A stretch of 64,000 nucleotides of DNA, taken from assembly GCF_000341225.1 (NCBI RefSeq), contig NZ_ANAC01000019.1, positions 62,001 through 126,000 of the forward strand, written 5' to 3'. The notes under the pieces were generated by a model, which saw only the letters and a list, made by a program, of their open reading frames with translations, searched no databases and was not told the DNA's origin. This DNA comes from Nocardiopsis alba DSM 43377. Lineage in GTDB: Bacteria > Actinomycetota > Actinomycetes > Streptosporangiales > Streptosporangiaceae. A program made the translations under genes and the position numbers. Shown in pieces: positions 19,291-28,176 of the stretch (the first letter of the stretch is position 1; each line of letters starts with the position of its first letter).

Positions 19291-20055
19291 ATGGGAATCC
19301 TCGAAGGCAAACGCATCCTCGTCACCGGGGTGCTCACCGACTCCTCCATCGCCTTCCACATCGCCCGCTTGGCCCAGGAACAGGGCGCCACGGTCGTGCT
19401 GACCGGCTACGGTCGGCTCGGTCTGGTCAAGCGCATCGCCAAGCGCCTGCCCGAGGAGCCCCCCGTCCTCGAACTGGACGTCACCGACGACGAGCACCTC
19501 GCCTCCCTGGCCGATCGGGTCCGCGAGCACGTCGACGGTCTGGACGGCATCGTCCACTCCATCGGGTTCACGCCCCAGGAGGCCCTGGGCGGCAACTTCC
19601 TCAACACGGAGTGGGACGACGTCGCCAAGGCGATGCACACCTCCACCTTCTCGCTGAAGTCGCTCACCACCGCGCTGCTGCCGCTCATGGACAAGGGCGG
19701 CTCGGTGGTCGCCCTCGACTTCGACAACAGCGTCTCCTACCCCATCTACGACTGGATGGGCGTGGCCAAGTCCGCGCTGACCTCCACCGCCCGCTACCTC
19801 GCCCGTTACGTCGGCGACAGGAACGTGCGGGTCAACCTGGTGTCGGCGGGCCCGCTGAGCACCATGGCCGCGCGCAGCATCCCCGGCTTCGAGACCCTGG
19901 CCGAGCACTGGCCCGAGCGGGCCCCGCTGGGCTGGGACGTCAAGGACCCCGAGCCCGCGGCGAAGGCGGCCGTCGCCCTCCTCTCGGACTGGTTCCCGGC
20001 CACCACCGGCGAGATCGTCCACGTCGACGGCGGCTTCCACTCCACCGGAGCCTGA
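19291..20055 (+). CDS. fabI: Enoyl-[ACP] reductase (FabI/InhA)
   Basis: A 254-residue NADH-dependent enoyl-ACP reductase that completes each elongation cycle. The divergent SDR signatures of this enzyme are visible: TGVLTDSSIAFHIARLAQEQG (Gly-rich loop), HSIGFTPQ, and YDWMGVAKSAL with the Y-x6-K arrangement specific to FabI/InhA, plus NLVSAGPLSTMAAR. This is the class of target inhibited by isoniazid and triclosan. It follows fabG in an operon, and a hairpin terminator lies just downstream. Confidence 0.95.
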   Translation: MGILEGKRILVTGVLTDSSIAFHIARLAQEQGATVVLTGYGRLGLVKRIAKRLPEEPPVLELDVTDDEHLASLADRVREHVDGLDGIVHSIGFTPQEALGGNFLNTEWDDVAKAMHTSTFSLKSLTTALLPLMDKGGSVVALDFDNSVSYPIYDWMGVAKSALTSTARYLARYVGDRNVRVNLVSAGPLSTMAARSIPGFETLAEHWPERAPLGWDVKDPEPAAKAAVALLSDWFPATTGEIVHVDGGFHSTGA

Positions 20056-20063
20056 CACGGGAC

Positions 20064-20090
20064 GGGCGGCGTCCTTCGGCGTCGCCCGCC
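20064..20090 (+). terminator. Hairpin terminator after fabI
   Basis: GGGCGGCGTCC pairs with GGCGTCGCCC around a TTC loop, giving a GC-rich stem with one mismatch, 9 bp after the fabI stop. There is no T-tract, as is common in actinomycetes. Confidence 0.55.
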
Positions 20091-20139
20091 CCCTTCCGGA
20101 TACCATCGGGCCCTGCGAGTACCGAAACGAGGGGGACGT

Positions 20140-20901
20140 ATGGATCTGGGACTGGCGGGCGCCAAGGTCATGGTGACCGGGGCCAGCAGGGGGATCGGCC
20201 GCGCCATCGCCCAGGCGTTCGCGGAGGAGGGCGCCGACCTGGCCCTGTGCGCGCGTACGCCGGGACCTCTGGCCCGGGCGGCCGAGGAACTCGGGGCGAC
20301 CGGGTCCACGGTCTTCACCCGTGACCTGGACGTCACCGACCACGATGCCCTTCCGGCCTTCGTCGAGGACGCGGTCGTCGCGCTCGGCGGACTGGACGTG
20401 CTGGTCTCCAACGTCTCCGGTGGTAGCGCGCCCACCCCCGACCAGTGGGAGCGCGGGTTCGCCGCCGACCTCATGCCGTTCGTCCGACTGGCCCAGGCTG
20501 CCGAACCGCACCTGCGCCGCTCCGGTACGGGCGGCTCGGTGGTGCTGGTCTCCACCACCTCCGCGTTGCACGTGACCCGACCCGCGGGGGCCCGTTCCTA
20601 CGGCGCGGTCAAGGCGGCGCTCAACCACCACGCCGCCTCGCTGGCCCGGGAGTGGGCGCCGGAGGGCCTGCGCGTCAACACCGTCTCCCCGGGGCCCATC
20701 GAGTTCCCCGGTGGAGGCTGGGAGCGCCGCAAGGAGAGCGACCCGGACTTCTACGAGAGCGTGCGCGAACGCATCCCCTACGGTCGGCTGGGCCGACCCG
20801 AGGAGGTCGCGCGCTCGGTGGTCTTCCTGGCCTCGCCCGCCGCGTCCTTCGTCACCGGCCAGAACCTGGTCGTGGACGGCGGCTTCCTCGACCAGGTCTG
20901 A
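20140..20901 (+). CDS. SDR-family oxidoreductase (3-oxoacyl-ACP reductase-like)
   Basis: A 253-residue classical short-chain dehydrogenase. [15 protein letters not shown] (cofactor loop), SNVSGG in place of the usual NNAG, a Ser/Thr-rich catalytic strand (VLVSTTSAL), and [12 protein letters not shown] (Tyr/Lys) are visible. A C-terminal substrate loop with [10 protein letters not shown] precedes the closing [12 protein letters not shown] motif. It follows fabI but lies beyond the terminator, 84 bp away, so it is probably separate. Substrate is unknown. Confidence 0.88.
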   Translation: MDLGLAGAKVMVTGASRGIGRAIAQAFAEEGADLALCARTPGPLARAAEELGATGSTVFTRDLDVTDHDALPAFVEDAVVALGGLDVLVSNVSGGSAPTPDQWERGFAADLMPFVRLAQAAEPHLRRSGTGGSVVLVSTTSALHVTRPAGARSYGAVKAALNHHAASLAREWAPEGLRVNTVSPGPIEFPGGGWERRKESDPDFYESVRERIPYGRLGRPEEVARSVVFLASPAASFVTGQNLVVDGGFLDQV

Positions 20902-20946
20902 CCCCCGTCCGACGTATGGACCCTCGGGGTCCGTTCGTCGGGCGGG

Positions 20947-22707
20947 TCAGCCTTCGCGGAGGATCTGGACCAGGCGGGTGGTGCGCTCGGGCGCGAGCGT
21001 CTCGCGCACCCCGGTCGCCAACGCCCCGTCGGTGGCGTCCACCACCGACACGTGCCGGGTGGCGCGGGTCAGGCAGGTGTACACCTGAGGACGCGAGATC
21101 GGAACCTCGGGCGGGAAGACCGCGACCACGGCGGGCCACAGGCCACCATGGGCGGCCGCCACGGTGATCGCCCACCCGTGCCGCAACACGGACGGGTCCG
21201 TCACCTTCACCCGGGAACCGCCGGCCAGCTCCACCACGGCGCCCTCCGACACCTCGCGCAGGTATCCGGTGTCCCCGGGGCCGTATCCCGGCCCCTCGGC
21301 GGTCACCAGGATCCGGTCTCCCACGTCGAACCCGCCGTGCGCGCCCGGCCCCGGGTTCAGCAGTTCCTTGCAGGCGGCGTTGAGCGCGCGTGCGCCCGCC
21401 GGGCCGTCCTCCCGGGCGGTCACCACCTGAATCCCCTCGGAGGCCACACCCAGGGCCCGGGGGATGGAGTCGGTGACCAGCTGGGTCACCCGGTGGGCCG
21501 CCTCCTCCGCGGAGGAGGCCGGCACTCGGACCACCTCGCGCCCGGGGGCCTCGACCTCGGGCAGGTCGCCTGCGGCCACGGCCCCGGCCAGGACCGCCAG
21601 GGGCCCCGGTTCGGCGTCGTCGGCCAGGAGCGCCACGTGGGCGGTACGGGAGACGGCGACGTCCATCGCCACCCGCCCCGGGGTGGCCGAAGGGGCCTGG
21701 TCGGGGTCGGCCAACAGCACCAGGTGCGCGCCCTCGGAGCAGGTCGAGACCAGCTCGGCCATGCGGGAGGTGCCCACCGCCATCGACTCGTACAGCACCA
21801 CGATGCCCGCCTCGATCGGGGCCCGGGCCAGGAGGGCGGGCAGCGACTCCACGCCGGGCGCGCCCTCCGCCCCCTCCTCGTCCGGCTCGCCCTTCGCGTC
21901 GACCACGGAGGCCAGGTCGGCCTCGGCCGCGGCGGCGGTCTGCGCCGTGGGGGCGACCACCGCCAGGCCCACACCGCTCTCCTTCGCGATGGCGGAGATC
22001 CCGAGCAGGGCGCGGGCGATCTCGGCGCGGTCACCGGGGCCGTGTCGTAGCACGGTGACCGGGCGCAGAGCCACCGTCACCAGGGCCTCACGGGTCTGTT
22101 CGGACAGGGGGAAGCCGCCCCGCTCCCGGGCGGCGTCGACGGTCTCGGTCGCGGTCAACGAGTCCATGACCGGATCGTTGGCGCCGATGAGCCGGGCCAG
22201 GCGGACGCCCAGACGCTGTTCGCGCTCACCGATCTCGGCGAGCGCGTAGAAACGTTCGGGGTCGGGCGGCTCGGGGATCCCGCCCTCCTCGAAGTCGAAG
22301 TCGTCGTCCGGTTCGTCGGTGCTCTCGAACAGCACCGCCTGCTCGCTCGACAGGGCCGCCTCCAGGGCGGCCATGGGGGAGGGGACGCCCAGCCGCCCGA
22401 TCACCGTGGCGAGCCGCTTCTCCTCGACCGCGGTGTGGCCGCGCCCCGCCGCGGTGCGCAGGGTGTGCCGGACCAGCGCGGCCAGACGACGGGGATCGTC
22501 CGGTCTGGCCTGGTCGCCCAGGTGGTGGCGGGCGCAGAAGTCGGCCTGTTCCAGGGTCACCCCCGGCAGGCGGAGCAGGAGCCAGGGGTCGGCGTCCAGC
22601 TCTGCGGCGGGCTGTGGACCCAGTACGGACACCAGCCGCGCCGCCAGGGCGCGCGGGGCGCCCATGCGGTCAAGGACGGCACTGACCTTCTCGACGGCCT
22701 CGGACAC
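20947..22707 (-). CDS. RecD2-like helicase homologue lacking ATPase motifs (probable pseudoenzyme)
   Basis: A 586-residue protein with the layout of RecD2/TraA helicases: an N-terminal helical/HhH-like region (residues 1-110), then two RecA-like lobes. Every ATP motif is eroded. The expected GGPGTGKT Walker A reads RHGPGDRAE with no Lys, the DEaSM Walker B reads LYESM, and GDPDQLPSV reads ADPDQAPSA. The T-H-K-S-Q-G region reads VAAAHGG. The APT motif (VVAPTAQTAAAAE) and the terminal YTCLTRATRHVSVV survive. The frame is long and uninterrupted with normal codon use, so it is a maintained protein rather than a decayed gene. It probably binds DNA or a partner without unwinding. Confidence 0.8.
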   Translation of the reverse strand: MSEAVEKVSAVLDRMGAPRALAARLVSVLGPQPAAELDADPWLLLRLPGVTLEQADFCARHHLGDQARPDDPRRLAALVRHTLRTAAGRGHTAVEEKRLATVIGRLGVPSPMAALEAALSSEQAVLFESTDEPDDDFDFEEGGIPEPPDPERFYALAEIGEREQRLGVRLARLIGANDPVMDSLTATETVDAARERGGFPLSEQTREALVTVALRPVTVLRHGPGDRAEIARALLGISAIAKESGVGLAVVAPTAQTAAAAEADLASVVDAKGEPDEEGAEGAPGVESLPALLARAPIEAGIVVLYESMAVGTSRMAELVSTCSEGAHLVLLADPDQAPSATPGRVAMDVAVSRTAHVALLADDAEPGPLAVLAGAVAAGDLPEVEAPGREVVRVPASSAEEAAHRVTQLVTDSIPRALGVASEGIQVVTAREDGPAGARALNAACKELLNPGPGAHGGFDVGDRILVTAEGPGYGPGDTGYLREVSEGAVVELAGGSRVKVTDPSVLRHGWAITVAAAHGGLWPAVVAVFPPEVPISRPQVYTCLTRATRHVSVVDATDGALATGVRETLAPERTTRLVQILREG

Positions 22708-22804
22708 CGGTTCCCCTCGTCGTGTCGTTCGTGGACGTCAAGGAGCCTACCGACTCGCGGCGACGGTCCGGCTCGGGGTCGATCGGAGGGCGGGTCGGAG
22801 CCGT

Positions 22805-23335
22805 TCAGCCGGCGCGATCGGAGGGGGCGGGCTCCTTCTCGCCCGGACCGGTCACCTGGAGGACCGCCTCGCAGGGGTCGGTGTCGGGGGAGTGCCGCCG
22901 CACGGAGACGGCGGCCGTGCTCGCCGAGGCCCGGAACAGGGCGCGGTGTTCGGGGGCCAGCCCACCGAGGAGCCGTTCCTCCACGTGTTCGACGACCTTC
23001 TCGGCCCGGGCCAGGACCGCCCGGCCGTGGTCGGTGGGGCAGACGCGGCGTGCCCGTCGGTCCTTGGGGTCGACCCGACGTCGGACCAGATCGGCGGCCT
23101 CGAGGTCGTCGAGCAGGTAGGTCATGACGCTGCGGTCGATGAGCAGACGGTCGGCCAGGCAGGCCTGGGTGGGCGCCTCGCCCTCGGCCGCGATGGAGAG
23201 CACGTGGTAGCCGCGGCTGCCGTGCGGAAGGTCGGTGAGGGCCTGTTCGACGTGCTCGTGCCAGCGGCGGAGCAGAACGGCCAGGGACCACCCCAGGTTG
23301 TGTTCAGGGGCCCTGTCCGGGGTGGTGGGGTTCAT
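22805..23335 (-). CDS. MarR-family transcriptional regulator
   Basis: A 176-residue winged-helix repressor. The MarR core is clear: YHVLSIAAEGEAPTQACLADR, SVMTYLLDDLEAADLVRRR, then the wing DPKDRRARRVCPTDHGR. A C-terminal extension of about 30 residues is hydrophilic. It is divergent from the oxidoreductase fusion gene at 23434, with a palindrome in the 98-bp gap, so it probably controls that gene and itself. Confidence 0.9.
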   Translation of the reverse strand: MNPTTPDRAPEHNLGWSLAVLLRRWHEHVEQALTDLPHGSRGYHVLSIAAEGEAPTQACLADRLLIDRSVMTYLLDDLEAADLVRRRVDPKDRRARRVCPTDHGRAVLARAEKVVEHVEERLLGGLAPEHRALFRASASTAAVSVRRHSPDTDPCEAVLQVTGPGEKEPAPSDRAG

Positions 23336-23368
23336 CTGCTCACCGTATCAAGGGCGATTCGCGCGTCA

Positions 23369-23388
23369 GATAGGTTGTAGGAACTATC
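23369..23388. promoter_or_regulatory. Candidate MarR operator
   Basis: GATAG (23369-23373) and CTATC (23384-23388) form a perfect inverted repeat with a 10-nt spacer, midway between the divergent MarR and oxidoreductase genes. The arm centres are about 15 bp apart, which is reasonable for a MarR dimer. Confidence 0.45.
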
Positions 23389-23433
23389 GTTTGTGATTTC
23401 AACGATTTCGCCGGACCGTGCCGAGGAGCGCCC

Positions 23434-25695
23434 ATGACCGACTACGGACACCACCTGGAGTTCGGCACCTTCCTGACACCGACCTCCCGAGACCCCGAAC
23501 ACGTCGTCGGGCTCGCCGAGCGCACCGAGGCGGCGGGTCTGGACCTGGCCACCTTCCAGGACCACCCCTATAACCCGGAGCTCCTCGACACCTGGACCCT
23601 GCTCGGTTGGGTGGCCTCGCGCACCGAACGTCTTCGCGTCGCCGGTAACGTCCTCAACCTCCCCCTGCGTCACCCCACGGTCCTGGCCCGTGCCGCCGCC
23701 GGTCTCGACCTGCTCTCCCGAGGCCGGGTCGAACTCGGTCTCGGCGCCGGAGGCTTCCGGGAGGCCGTTCAGGGCATGGGCGGGGCCCGACGCACCGCGG
23801 GTGAATCGGTCGACGCGCTCTCGGAGGCCATCGACCTCATCCGCGCCGTCTGGGACGTCGACTCCGGCGGCGAGGTCCGTTCCTCGGGGCCGCACTACCC
23901 CGTCCCCGGCACCCCGCGCGGCCCCCGGCCCCACCACGACATCGGTATCTGGCTGGGCGCCTACAAACCCCGGATGCTCGGGCTCGTGGGGGCCAAGGCC
24001 GACGGCTGGCTGCCCAGCCTCGGCTACCTGGACCTGGCCGACCTGCCCGAGGGCAACAGGATCATCGACGAGTCGGCCGAGGCCGCCGGGCGTGATCCGC
24101 GCCAGGTCAGACGCCTGCTCAACCTGACGGGAACCTCCTTCTCGTCCGCATCCCGGGGTTTCCTCCAGGGGCCTCCCGAACAGTGGGTCGAACAACTCCT
24201 GCCACTGGTCCTGGAACAAGGGGTGGCCACCTTCGTCCTCGGCGGCGACGACCCCCGCGCCATCGACCTCTTCGGTCGGGAGGTGGCGCCCGCGCTCAGG
24301 GAGGCCGTCGAAGGCGAACGCGCCATGAAGGGGACCCCCACCGGCCCCGCCCGGCCCGTCGCCGCCCTGGCCGCCCGCCGCCCGGGCATCGACTACGACG
24401 GGGTTCCCGCCGCCCTGCGCGATCTCGCCGTGGAGCCCGGCGACGGCGGCTACACCGGGGTGCGCCACGGCTACATGCAACGGGGCCGGCCCGGACTGGT
24501 CCTGCGTCCCACCGACCCCGAGCAGGTGGCGGAGGCGCTCGCCTACGCGCGGGAACAGCGGGTCCCCCTCAACGTGCGCTCCGGAGGTCATGGCATCAGT
24601 GGGGCCTCCACCAACGACGGCGGCGTCGTGATCGACCTCAGCCGGATGGACGGGATCCGGCTCCTGGACCCGGACACCGGACGGGTCCGTCTGGGAACCG
24701 GGGCCCGCTGGGGCGACGTGGCCAGGACCCTCGGCGACCGAGGGTGGGCGATCAGCTCAGGCGACCACGGGGGCGTGGGCGTGGGCGGTATCGCCACCAC
24801 CGGCGGCATCGGCTACATGTCCCGCGCCCACGGGCTCACCATCGACCGCCTCACCGCCGTCGAACTCGTCACCGCCGACGGTCGTCTCCTGCGCGTGGAC
24901 CAGGACCACGACCCGGAGCTGTTCTGGGGGACGCGCGGCGCCGGGGCCAACCTCGGCGTGGTCACCGCCGTGGAGATCGAGGCCGCGCCGGTGGGGAACG
25001 TCGTCCTCGGCAGGTTCGTCTACGACGCCTCGGCCACCGCCTCCTTCCTCCGCGCCTGGGGGGAGATCGCCGACGCCGCCCCGCGCGAGGTCACGGCCTT
25101 CCTCACCCTGGGCGCGGGCCGCGGCGGTCAGGGGCCCGTCGCCCAGGCGATGGTGGTCTACGCGGGTGAGGACACCGACGCGGCCGTCGCCGCGCTCGAA
25201 CCCTTCCTCAAGGCGGGGCCGGTCCTGGACCAGCGCGCCCAGGTGGCGCCCTACGCGGCCCTCCTGGTCCCGCACCAGGGTCCCCACGAAGGGCACGGGA
25301 TCCCGGTCTCGCGCTCGGGGCTGATCGGGGAGACCACCCCGGAGATCGCCGAGATCGTCGCCGCCATGATCGCCTCGGGCGACTCCTACTTCACCCAGTT
25401 CCGGCAGGTCGGCGGTGCCGTCGACGACATGGCTCCCGAGGCCACCGCCTACGCCCACCGTTCGGCCCGTTTCTCGGTGGCGGCGCTGGGGGCCCGCGCC
25501 GGACGCCTGGACCGTCACTGGTCGGCCCTGGAACCGCGGCTCCAGGGGATGTACCTGAGCTTCGACACCCGCACCGGGCCCGAGGTATTGGCCCAGGCCT
25601 TCCCCGAACCCACCCTGAGTCGGCTGCGCGCCCTCAAGGCCGTTCACGACCCGGACCAGGTCTTCGACCAGAACTTCCCGATCCCGCCCGCCTGA
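23434..25695 (+). CDS. Fusion: luciferase-like (LLM) flavin monooxygenase + BBE-type FAD oxidoreductase
   Basis: A 753-residue two-enzyme fusion. Residues 1 to about 295 form a luciferase-like TIM-barrel monooxygenase (LEFGTFLTPTSRDPEHV, GRVELGLGAGGF), which uses FMN or F420. After a short Pro/Ala linker, residues about 330-753 are a PCMH-type FAD domain. RSGGHGISG carries the His that usually binds FAD covalently; the second, cysteinyl, attachment site is replaced by a Gly-rich stretch (GVGVGGIATTGG). The berberine-bridge C-terminus DPDQVFDQNFPI closes it. A GAGGAG site precedes the ATG. It is controlled, by inference, by the divergent MarR protein. Substrate is unknown. Confidence 0.88.
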   Translation: MTDYGHHLEFGTFLTPTSRDPEHVVGLAERTEAAGLDLATFQDHPYNPELLDTWTLLGWVASRTERLRVAGNVLNLPLRHPTVLARAAAGLDLLSRGRVELGLGAGGFREAVQGMGGARRTAGESVDALSEAIDLIRAVWDVDSGGEVRSSGPHYPVPGTPRGPRPHHDIGIWLGAYKPRMLGLVGAKADGWLPSLGYLDLADLPEGNRIIDESAEAAGRDPRQVRRLLNLTGTSFSSASRGFLQGPPEQWVEQLLPLVLEQGVATFVLGGDDPRAIDLFGREVAPALREAVEGERAMKGTPTGPARPVAALAARRPGIDYDGVPAALRDLAVEPGDGGYTGVRHGYMQRGRPGLVLRPTDPEQVAEALAYAREQRVPLNVRSGGHGISGASTNDGGVVIDLSRMDGIRLLDPDTGRVRLGTGARWGDVARTLGDRGWAISSGDHGGVGVGGIATTGGIGYMSRAHGLTIDRLTAVELVTADGRLLRVDQDHDPELFWGTRGAGANLGVVTAVEIEAAPVGNVVLGRFVYDASATASFLRAWGEIADAAPREVTAFLTLGAGRGGQGPVAQAMVVYAGEDTDAAVAALEPFLKAGPVLDQRAQVAPYAALLVPHQGPHEGHGIPVSRSGLIGETTPEIAEIVAAMIASGDSYFTQFRQVGGAVDDMAPEATAYAHRSARFSVAALGARAGRLDRHWSALEPRLQGMYLSFDTRTGPEVLAQAFPEPTLSRLRALKAVHDPDQVFDQNFPIPPA

Positions 25696-25726
25696 GCGGA
25701 CCGACCGGGCCGGTCCCGGGCGCGGG

Positions 25727-26680
25727 TCAGCGCCCCGGGCCGGCCGTCGCGTCGTCCAAGGCGTCTCTGATCTCGGGTGGCAGCTCCACACTCTCCACCG
25801 AGAGGATCTCCTCCAGTTGGGGGAGGGTACGCGGCCCCACCACGGCGGCGGCCACGCCCTCCTGGTCCCGGGCCCAGCTCAACGCCACCGCGGTCGGGGA
25901 CACCCCGAGACCGTCGGCGGCGGTGCACACCGACTCCACCACCCGTCGGCTGCGGTCGTCCAGGTAGGGCTCCACATAGGGGGCCATGTGCGGAAAGGCG
26001 GCGCGCGAGTCCGCGGGCACCCCGTTGCGGTACTTGGCGCTGAGCACGCCCCGGCCCAGCGGAGACCACGCGATGACGTGGGCGTCTCCGGCCGCCACGG
26101 CGGGGCGCAGGGCGCGCTCCGCCGACCGGTTGAGCAGGGAGTACTCGGTCCCGGCGCTCACCAGCGGCACCCGGCCGGGCCGTGCCCTCTGCCAGGTCGA
26201 CAGGGTCGCGAACTGCCAGGCCTCCAGGCTCCCGGTGCCCACGTAGCGGGCCTTGCCGGAGGTCACCGCCGCCTCCATGACCTCCAGGGTCTCCTCCGGA
26301 GGGGTGCGGGGGTCGAACACGTGCAACTGCCACAGGTCCACGTAGTCGGTTTGCAAACGGCGCAGCGAGGCCTCCAGGGACGCCATCAGGTGGCGCCGGG
26401 AGGCGTCCACCGGGCGGTAGCCCTCGGGGGTGTGACCGCTCTTGGTGGCCACCACCATGTCCTCGCGCCGTACGGCCCCGCGCAGCAGCCGGCCCAGGAT
26501 CCGTTCGCTCTGTCCGCCCGTGTAGATGTCCGCCGTGTCCACGAGAGTGCCTCCCGCGTCCGCGAACGCGGTGAGCTGCTGCCCGGCCTCCTCCTCGGAG
26601 GTGTCCTTTCCCCAGGTCATCGTGCCGAGAGCGGTACGAGACACCCAGAGACCTGATCTGCCCACCTGTCGCTGTTCCAT
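25727..26680 (-). CDS. Aldo/keto reductase
   Basis: A 317-residue NADPH-dependent (beta/alpha)8-barrel reductase. The catalytic tetrad is present: Asp and Tyr in VDTADIYTGGQSE, Lys in VATKSGH, and His in LWQLHVFDPRTP. The C-terminal cofactor segment VGPRTLPQLEE is also present. ATG at 26680 is chosen at the conserved start MEQRQVGRSGLWVS; an open frame further upstream has no conserved residues. It is closest to the YhdN/general stress AKR group. Substrate is unknown. Confidence 0.92.
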   Translation of the reverse strand: MEQRQVGRSGLWVSRTALGTMTWGKDTSEEEAGQQLTAFADAGGTLVDTADIYTGGQSERILGRLLRGAVRREDMVVATKSGHTPEGYRPVDASRRHLMASLEASLRRLQTDYVDLWQLHVFDPRTPPEETLEVMEAAVTSGKARYVGTGSLEAWQFATLSTWQRARPGRVPLVSAGTEYSLLNRSAERALRPAVAAGDAHVIAWSPLGRGVLSAKYRNGVPADSRAAFPHMAPYVEPYLDDRSRRVVESVCTAADGLGVSPTAVALSWARDQEGVAAAVVGPRTLPQLEEILSVESVELPPEIRDALDDATAGPGR

Positions 26681-26788
26681 GCGGCGGAGAGTACCGTGTC
26701 CGCCGAAGTCGGGTGAGGGGGACGGCGTGGAGAGGCCCGGGGCGGTCCGTGCCGGGACCGCTGCCCGCACGCGGCCTAGAGTGGGGGC

Positions 26789-27541
26789 ATGGCGACAGCG
26801 GCTGAGACCAAGGACACCCCGACCGTCCCCGAGGCGGTCACCCTCCTGCTCGTGAGGCACGGCATGACCGACGCCACCGGTCCCCGGCTGGCGGGCCGGG
26901 CCCCGGGGCTGCACCTCAACGACACCGGCCGGGCCCAGGCCGTCGACCTGGCCGGCCGGCTGGCCGGCCTGACGCCCGCGGCCCTGGTCTCCAGCCCCCT
27001 CGAACGCTGCCAGGAGACCGCCGAGGCCCTATCGGAGCGGATCGGCGTTCCCATCACCACGGACGAACGCTTCGTGGAGTGCGACTACGGCTCCTGGACC
27101 GGCCGTTCCCTCACGGAGCTGGCGGAGGAGCCCCTGTGGCGGGTGGTCCAGGATCACCCCAGCGCCGTGCGCTTCCCGGGCGGCGAGTCCCTCGCCGCGG
27201 TCTCGGCCCGGGCCACGGAGGCGGTCCGGGACTGGAACGGGCGCCTCCTCGCCGAGGCCGAGGGGACCGCGGGCTCCCCTCCCGTCTACGTGGTGTGCGG
27301 ACACGGGGACGTGATCAAGGCGATCGTCGCCGACGCCCTCGGCGTCCACCTGGACCTCTTCCAGCGCATCCGGGTGGACCCCTGCTCGGTCACCTCCATC
27401 ACCTACACCCGGACCCGACCCTTCCTCAACGGGCTCAACGAGACCGGGCGGCCGCTGGCCGGCGTCCTGCCCACGGCGAGGGAGGCCGGGGGCGACGCCC
27501 CGGTCGGAGGCGGGGCCGGAGGGGCCGAGGAACCGGCCTGA
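26789..27541 (+). CDS. Histidine phosphatase family protein (MSMEG_4193-like)
   Basis: A 250-residue phosphoglycerate-mutase-like phosphatase. The catalytic RHGMTDA motif near residue 23, SSPLERCQETAEAL, and the second His in VVCGHGDVIKAIVAD are intact. The next two genes are a DUF3090 protein and an SCO1664-like protein, the standard actinobacterial trio for this subfamily, usually found next to the mycothiol ligase gene mshC. mshC is not in this window. The C-terminal 25 residues are a Gly/Ala tail. Confidence 0.9.
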   Translation: MATAAETKDTPTVPEAVTLLLVRHGMTDATGPRLAGRAPGLHLNDTGRAQAVDLAGRLAGLTPAALVSSPLERCQETAEALSERIGVPITTDERFVECDYGSWTGRSLTELAEEPLWRVVQDHPSAVRFPGGESLAAVSARATEAVRDWNGRLLAEAEGTAGSPPVYVVCGHGDVIKAIVADALGVHLDLFQRIRVDPCSVTSITYTRTRPFLNGLNETGRPLAGVLPTAREAGGDAPVGGGAGGAEEPA

Positions 27542-27592
27542 CCGGTCACCGGAGAATCGCACCCCGCCACCGTCATCCCGTAAGGTTCAGTC

Positions 27593-28174
27593 ATGCCCGT
27601 CTTTCAGTTCAATCCGCCGGAACGGTTCATCGCGGGGACCGTCGGTCGGCCCGGGGACCGCACCTTCTTCCTCCAGGCAGTGGGGGAGGGTCGCATCACC
27701 AGCGTCGTGTTGGAGAAGGCCCAGGTGGAGGCCTTGGCCACCCGTATCGAGGAGCTTCTGGAAGAGGTGAACCGCCGGTTCGGCACCCCGCCCGGCGATG
27801 AGACCGCGCCCGAGGACGACGGCCCTCTGGAACAGCCGATCGAGCAGGACTTCCGGGTCGGAACGCTCGCCCTGGCCTGGGACGCCGAGGCCGCGCGCGT
27901 CATCATCGAGGCCCAGGAGATCGACGAGACCGCCGGCGAGGAGTTGGTCGAGGACGACGAGGACGAGTTGGAGGTCTTCGCGGAGGAGGCCCCGCCCCAC
28001 CGTGACGTCCTGCGGGTCTACCTCACCCCCGGCGAGGCGCACGCCTTCGCCGTCCGCGCGCTGAAGGTCGTCTCGGCCGGGCGTCCCGACTGCCCGCTGT
28101 GCGGGCGTCCGTTGGACCCGGAGGGGCACATCTGCGTCCGCCAGAACGGTTACCGTCCGGACCGCCTCGTCTGA
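27593..28174 (+). CDS. DUF3090 family protein
   Basis: A 193-residue soluble protein of the conserved actinobacterial DUF3090 family. It begins with the characteristic FQFNPPERFIAGTVGRPG and has an acidic centre. It ends in a likely zinc knuckle (CPLCGRPLDPEGHIC, Cys-x2-Cys...His-x-Cys). It lies 51 bp after the phosphatase and 2 bp before the SCO1664-like gene, so the three are an operon. The biochemical function is unknown to me. Confidence 0.9.
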   Translation: MPVFQFNPPERFIAGTVGRPGDRTFFLQAVGEGRITSVVLEKAQVEALATRIEELLEEVNRRFGTPPGDETAPEDDGPLEQPIEQDFRVGTLALAWDAEAARVIIEAQEIDETAGEELVEDDEDELEVFAEEAPPHRDVLRVYLTPGEAHAFAVRALKVVSAGRPDCPLCGRPLDPEGHICVRQNGYRPDRLV

Positions 28175-28176
28175 CC

